Shown here in pieces: positions 61,385 through 64,000 of a stretch of DNA of 64,000 nucleotides. The stretch is taken from the NCBI GenBank assembly GCA_002842095.1, contig PHCB01000001.1, positions 310,001 to 374,000 of the forward strand, read 5' to 3'. The notes under the pieces were generated by a model. The model saw only the letters and a program-made list of their open reading frames with translations. It searched no databases and was not told the DNA's origin. Position 1 is the stretch's first letter; each line of letters opens with the position of its first letter. The DNA is from a candidate division BRC1 bacterium HGW-BRC1-1 (GTDB lineage: Bacteria > Sumerlaeota > Sumerlaeia > Sumerlaeales > Sumerlaeaceae). The position numbers and the translations under genes were made by a program.

Positions 61385-62448
61385 CGGCGCACCTGCCCTG
61401 TGGCCTGCCGGGCGCGACCATCCGGCGGTGGGGTTGCTGCCGGACCCGACACCTCGGGAGGCGGCTGCAACAGGAAACGGCTTTCGAGCACGATGCGCCG
61501 TCCGGTTTCCAATGCGCGCTTGCAACGCCCCGACTCGGGCACCAGTTGCGCAAACTTCACGAGATCAGCTTCAGCAATCAGACCCTCGATTTCTGCGTAA
61601 ACAACGGAAGCTTCGGGTGTCTCGGCCAGCGTCCCCAGTAATTCCGTGGAGGTCTGTTCCATGGCATCAATCCCGAAGACGGCCCCGAGGTAGGCGCGCA
61701 CTGCATCCGACACACGCGAGTAATGCTCTTTGATGAGATGCTTCTCCACGAGGTGGTCGCCTTCCACGCGGGCGAGTTCTTCCAGCGCGATCTGATCGGG
61801 CTTGGCCGGGGGACGCACATAGGCTATCACGCGGCGTTTGAAATGATAAACCAACCAGGCGACAAGCGCGACCAGCACGAGCAGACCCGCGAACAGCAGG
61901 CCGGCCCACAAGGCTTTGGGCAGAGGAATCGCCTCGGGGTCAGCAACCTCTTTTATGGGCAATTGTGCCGGGTCACTGTTGCTCGGCAGCAGACTTTCAA
62001 CCATCACCGCCAGGGGGGCACTCAGCAATGGCTGCGTGGTTGCGCCGACCCCGCCAAGACTCAGGCGAGCTTGGGGAACGGTGGTCTCCCCTGCCGCGAA
62101 AGCTATCAGTTCATAACGAAAGGTTTTGGTATCAAAGACCTCATCGTCCTTCTTCGAGGGACGTTCGGTAATCTTTCGAACGCTCCAGGTGGTCGGAAGA
62201 TCCTTTAGCGTCGGCTCATCTGGAACGGGATCGACCACCGTCAGACTCGACAGATCATCGCCCCGCGCCGTGATCGACAGAGTGAGTGCCTCGCCCAAAC
62301 GTACCTGAGTTGCGCTCACCGTGGTCTCCACCTGCAACGGTGCAGCCGCTGGCGTCGCGGGCGATGTCGCCAACAGCAGCGCAATCGCTGCCAGCGCAAG
62401 CATCGATCTCCCACCATTGATCAGGTATGTGAGGTTCTGTCTCTTCAT
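61381..62448 (-). CDS. Membrane protein of the Bat operon, DUF4381-like
   Basis: This 355-residue protein has a signal peptide (about 13-36), a periplasmic beta-rich domain (40-165, with VSATQVRLGEALTLSI) resembling the first repeat of BatD, and a membrane helix near 180-203. A cytoplasmic helical domain (YSRVSDAVRAYLGAVFGIDAM) follows. Its position just before batA matches the DUF4381/BatD-like genes seen in other Bat loci. The function is unknown. It is 46 bases downstream of the PPIase gene. Confidence 0.7.
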   Translation of the reverse strand: MKRQNLTYLINGGRSMLALAAIALLLATSPATPAAAPLQVETTVSATQVRLGEALTLSITARGDDLSSLTVVDPVPDEPTLKDLPTTWSVRKITERPSKKDDEVFDTKTFRYELIAFAAGETTVPQARLSLGGVGATTQPLLSAPLAVMVESLLPSNSDPAQLPIKEVADPEAIPLPKALWAGLLFAGLLVLVALVAWLVYHFKRRVIAYVRPPAKPDQIALEELARVEGDHLVEKHLIKEHYSRVSDAVRAYLGAVFGIDAMEQTSTELLGTLAETPEASVVYAEIEGLIAEADLVKFAQLVPESGRCKRALETGRRIVLESRFLLQPPPEVSGPAATPPPDGRARQATGQVRR

Positions 62449-62494
62449 CGTTTATTTTTCTGATTCAGCGGGCATGCGCCCTGTTTAAAACGCC

Positions 62495-63955
62495 CTATTG
62501 GTTTTGCCTTGATACCGTGGTTGAGGACACGATGGATTGCGCCGAAGGGGACGGAGTTCGGGTTGTCGATGCGTCGGCAGACGTAGTCGTAGCTTCGTCA
62601 GTGGCGGCCTGTCCGGCTGGAGACAGCCTCGCCAATTCTTCTTCAAAGGTCTTGCGGATATTCTCACGATTCAGGCGCACGGTATAGCTTGCCGTCAAAT
62701 CATCAACGGCGGTCTTGGGTGAGTTCGCCATCGCCTCGCGTCTCAGCACAATTTCGATCTTGGGACGCATTTCGTCGAGCGAACGAGTGTGCGCTTCGCT
62801 CTTCGAGACAACACCGATAATATAGGTGGAGCCGGCGATCAGGGTGGGCGATGTAAACTCACCCTCCTTCAGGCCTTTCAGTGTGCTGATTACCTCGGGC
62901 TGAGGGCCAAGGCCCGGCAGAAAATTGTCGGTGTCATTCACCGACCCACGCACCTGGGATGCGTCAAGCGTTGAGGTGTCCGTATAACTGGAAATGACAT
63001 CCTCAAAACTGACACCATCCATGAGAGATTTGTAGGCCCGTTCGCCTTCCAATGGGCCTGCAGTTTTCAGTAGTTGAAGCTCCATGCGCCCCGGCACGCC
63101 GAAACGCTCCTTGTTCGCCTCATAGAACTTTTCCACCGCTTCGGTGGAAATGATGGCAGACTGGGATTTTTGCTTTTCGAGGAATCGTTCCGAGACCAAA
63201 GTCCGCTGATAATCGTACACCCGGGAGGCTACGTCCGGGTCATCGGCGATTCCGGCATCCACCGCCGCCTTGTATAACAAGGCTCTCTCCAGTTGCTGGT
63301 TCACCAATTCTTCGTAGTTTTTCACTTCGCCACTCAGAACCATGTCCTTGTAAACCTTCAGCCCCCCCAGCATCCGCTTCACCTCGCCGGCGTGCAGTTG
63401 CGTGTCGCCGAAGGTGGCCACCACGGGCCCTTGCATATCTTGAACCGGAGGCTGCGCCAGCACTTGTTTGCTGTCGTTGACTGAAGAAAGCGCAGACTTT
63501 GTCGCTGGTTTTTCTTCCGATGATTTCTGTTCCGGTTGTGCGGTGTGGTTATGCCCGTTGCGGCCGTTTGCTTTCGTTTCGGTCGTGCTCTCGGGCCGAT
63601 GATTGCTCACACCCAGACGTTTGAGCTTTTCCTGCAGAACCGGGTCCTGCACGCTGCGCGGATAAATATCCCGTGCCCGCGTGAGAAGGCGCGCGGCCTC
63701 CCCGGGTTGTCCGAGATGGTCCTCCGCCAGACGCGCCATGCTCAGGGCCACGCCGGCCCGAGTGCGTTTGTTCAGGCGACCATTCTCCAGTGCCTGTTCG
63801 TACTCACCGAAAGCCCCTTTGAAATCCTGTTTCTCTTCCAACACTTCAGCAGTGGCCACATGATCCGACGCGGTGCGTTGGGCGGAACGATCATAGCTCC
63901 AGACCAGCAACACTACGCCCAATGCCAGCACGGTCCACAAGACCCCGGGCGGCAT
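62495..63955 (-). CDS. SurA/PrsA-like peptidyl-prolyl isomerase with membrane anchor, possibly 5'-partial
   Basis: At least 486 residues. An N-terminal membrane helix (VLWTVLALGVVLLVW) is followed by a TPR-like helical region (35-100), a charged linker (115-165), a SurA-N-like helical domain (VVATFGDTQLHAGEVKRML, about 178-270) and a PpiC/parvulin-like domain (275-390). The tail is Thr/Ser-rich. It would act as a periplasmic folding helper or chaperone. The frame remains open 15 codons upstream of the ATG at 63955 to the window edge, and that ATG lacks a close ribosome binding site. The true start may therefore lie outside. It heads the Bat operon here. Confidence 0.75.
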   Translation of the reverse strand: MPPGVLWTVLALGVVLLVWSYDRSAQRTASDHVATAEVLEEKQDFKGAFGEYEQALENGRLNKRTRAGVALSMARLAEDHLGQPGEAARLLTRARDIYPRSVQDPVLQEKLKRLGVSNHRPESTTETKANGRNGHNHTAQPEQKSSEEKPATKSALSSVNDSKQVLAQPPVQDMQGPVVATFGDTQLHAGEVKRMLGGLKVYKDMVLSGEVKNYEELVNQQLERALLYKAAVDAGIADDPDVASRVYDYQRTLVSERFLEKQKSQSAIISTEAVEKFYEANKERFGVPGRMELQLLKTAGPLEGERAYKSLMDGVSFEDVISSYTDTSTLDASQVRGSVNDTDNFLPGLGPQPEVISTLKGLKEGEFTSPTLIAGSTYIIGVVSKSEAHTRSLDEMRPKIEIVLRREAMANSPKTAVDDLTASYTVRLNRENIRKTFEEELARLSPAGQAATDEATTTSADASTTRTPSPSAQSIVSSTTVSRQNQ

Positions 63956-64000
63956 CCAACCAAAGAGAAGCGACGCTCCTCCCGCTTGCGAATCTTCCGA

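Overview
The window looks like a chromosome fragment of a high-GC, Gram-negative-type bacterium. It carries many Sec signal peptides, Bat (aerotolerance) proteins, a single-chain glycyl-tRNA synthetase, NAD-linked [FeFe] hydrogenase genes and several golvesin-domain amidases. I recognise no phage, transposon, plasmid or CRISPR element. The gene mix is the kind seen in uncultured PVC-like or candidate phyla such as Sumerlaeota or Hydrogenedentota, but that placement is inference; nothing in the window fixes the taxonomy. Genes are dense, often overlap by 1 or 4 bases (ATGA, GTGA, TGATG), and I see no frameshifted genes.

Layout. 1-6.9 kb: housekeeping genes (end of malate dehydrogenase, a membrane TPR protein, L28, a PLP-dependent desulfhydrase, carA, acylphosphatase, a radical SAM/SPASM protein). 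7.0-12.3 kb: a Rex-type redox repressor translationally coupled to a three-subunit NAD-linked [FeFe] hydrogenase, with a palindrome upstream and a strong terminator at the end. 12.3-20.3 kb: a 548-base gene-free stretch with an 11-base tandem repeat, then two tandem near-identical giant secreted amidase/golvesin/Fn3 proteins, each with its own copy of the upstream block and terminator. 20.3-30.2 kb: MsrB, an O-methyltransferase, a ferritin-like protein with a Met/Gly-rich tail, a PAP2 phosphatase, a GT-C-like membrane protein with a small coiled-coil partner, a GH57-like protein, a diguanylate cyclase and a YkgJ-type protein. 30.4-35.3 kb: endonuclease IV, a heparinase II/III-like protein and asparagine synthetase, overlapping or nearly abutting. 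35.4-37.2 kb: rpmG, tRNA-Trp, secE, nusG, rplK, ending in a strong terminator where rplA would be expected. 37.2-50.3 kb: cobalamin adenosyltransferase, an alpha/beta hydrolase, tadA, a DUF1338 protein, a TPR protein, an M55 peptidase, two more cell-wall amidases, a large carboxypeptidase-regulatory-like repeat protein and pdxH. 50.5-55.3 kb: a glyQS-headed run with a methyltransferase, a glycosyltransferase and a flavin amine oxidase/mutase-like protein. 55.4-64.0 kb: a Bat operon headed by a SurA-like PPIase that may run off the window.

How the genes fit together. The clearest functional unit is Rex plus HydC/B/A: an NADH-sensing repressor that probably controls a hydrogenase releasing H2 from NADH (with ferredoxin, if it is bifurcating), which fits a fermentative lifestyle. 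A second theme is envelope and peptidoglycan work: four amidases, an M55 D-aminopeptidase, PAP2, GT-C and GT4 proteins, heparinase/asnB and the Bat system. The best candidates for something undescribed are the non-canonical Rex with its palindrome, and the duplicated giant amidases in which a golvesin domain splits the catalytic domain.
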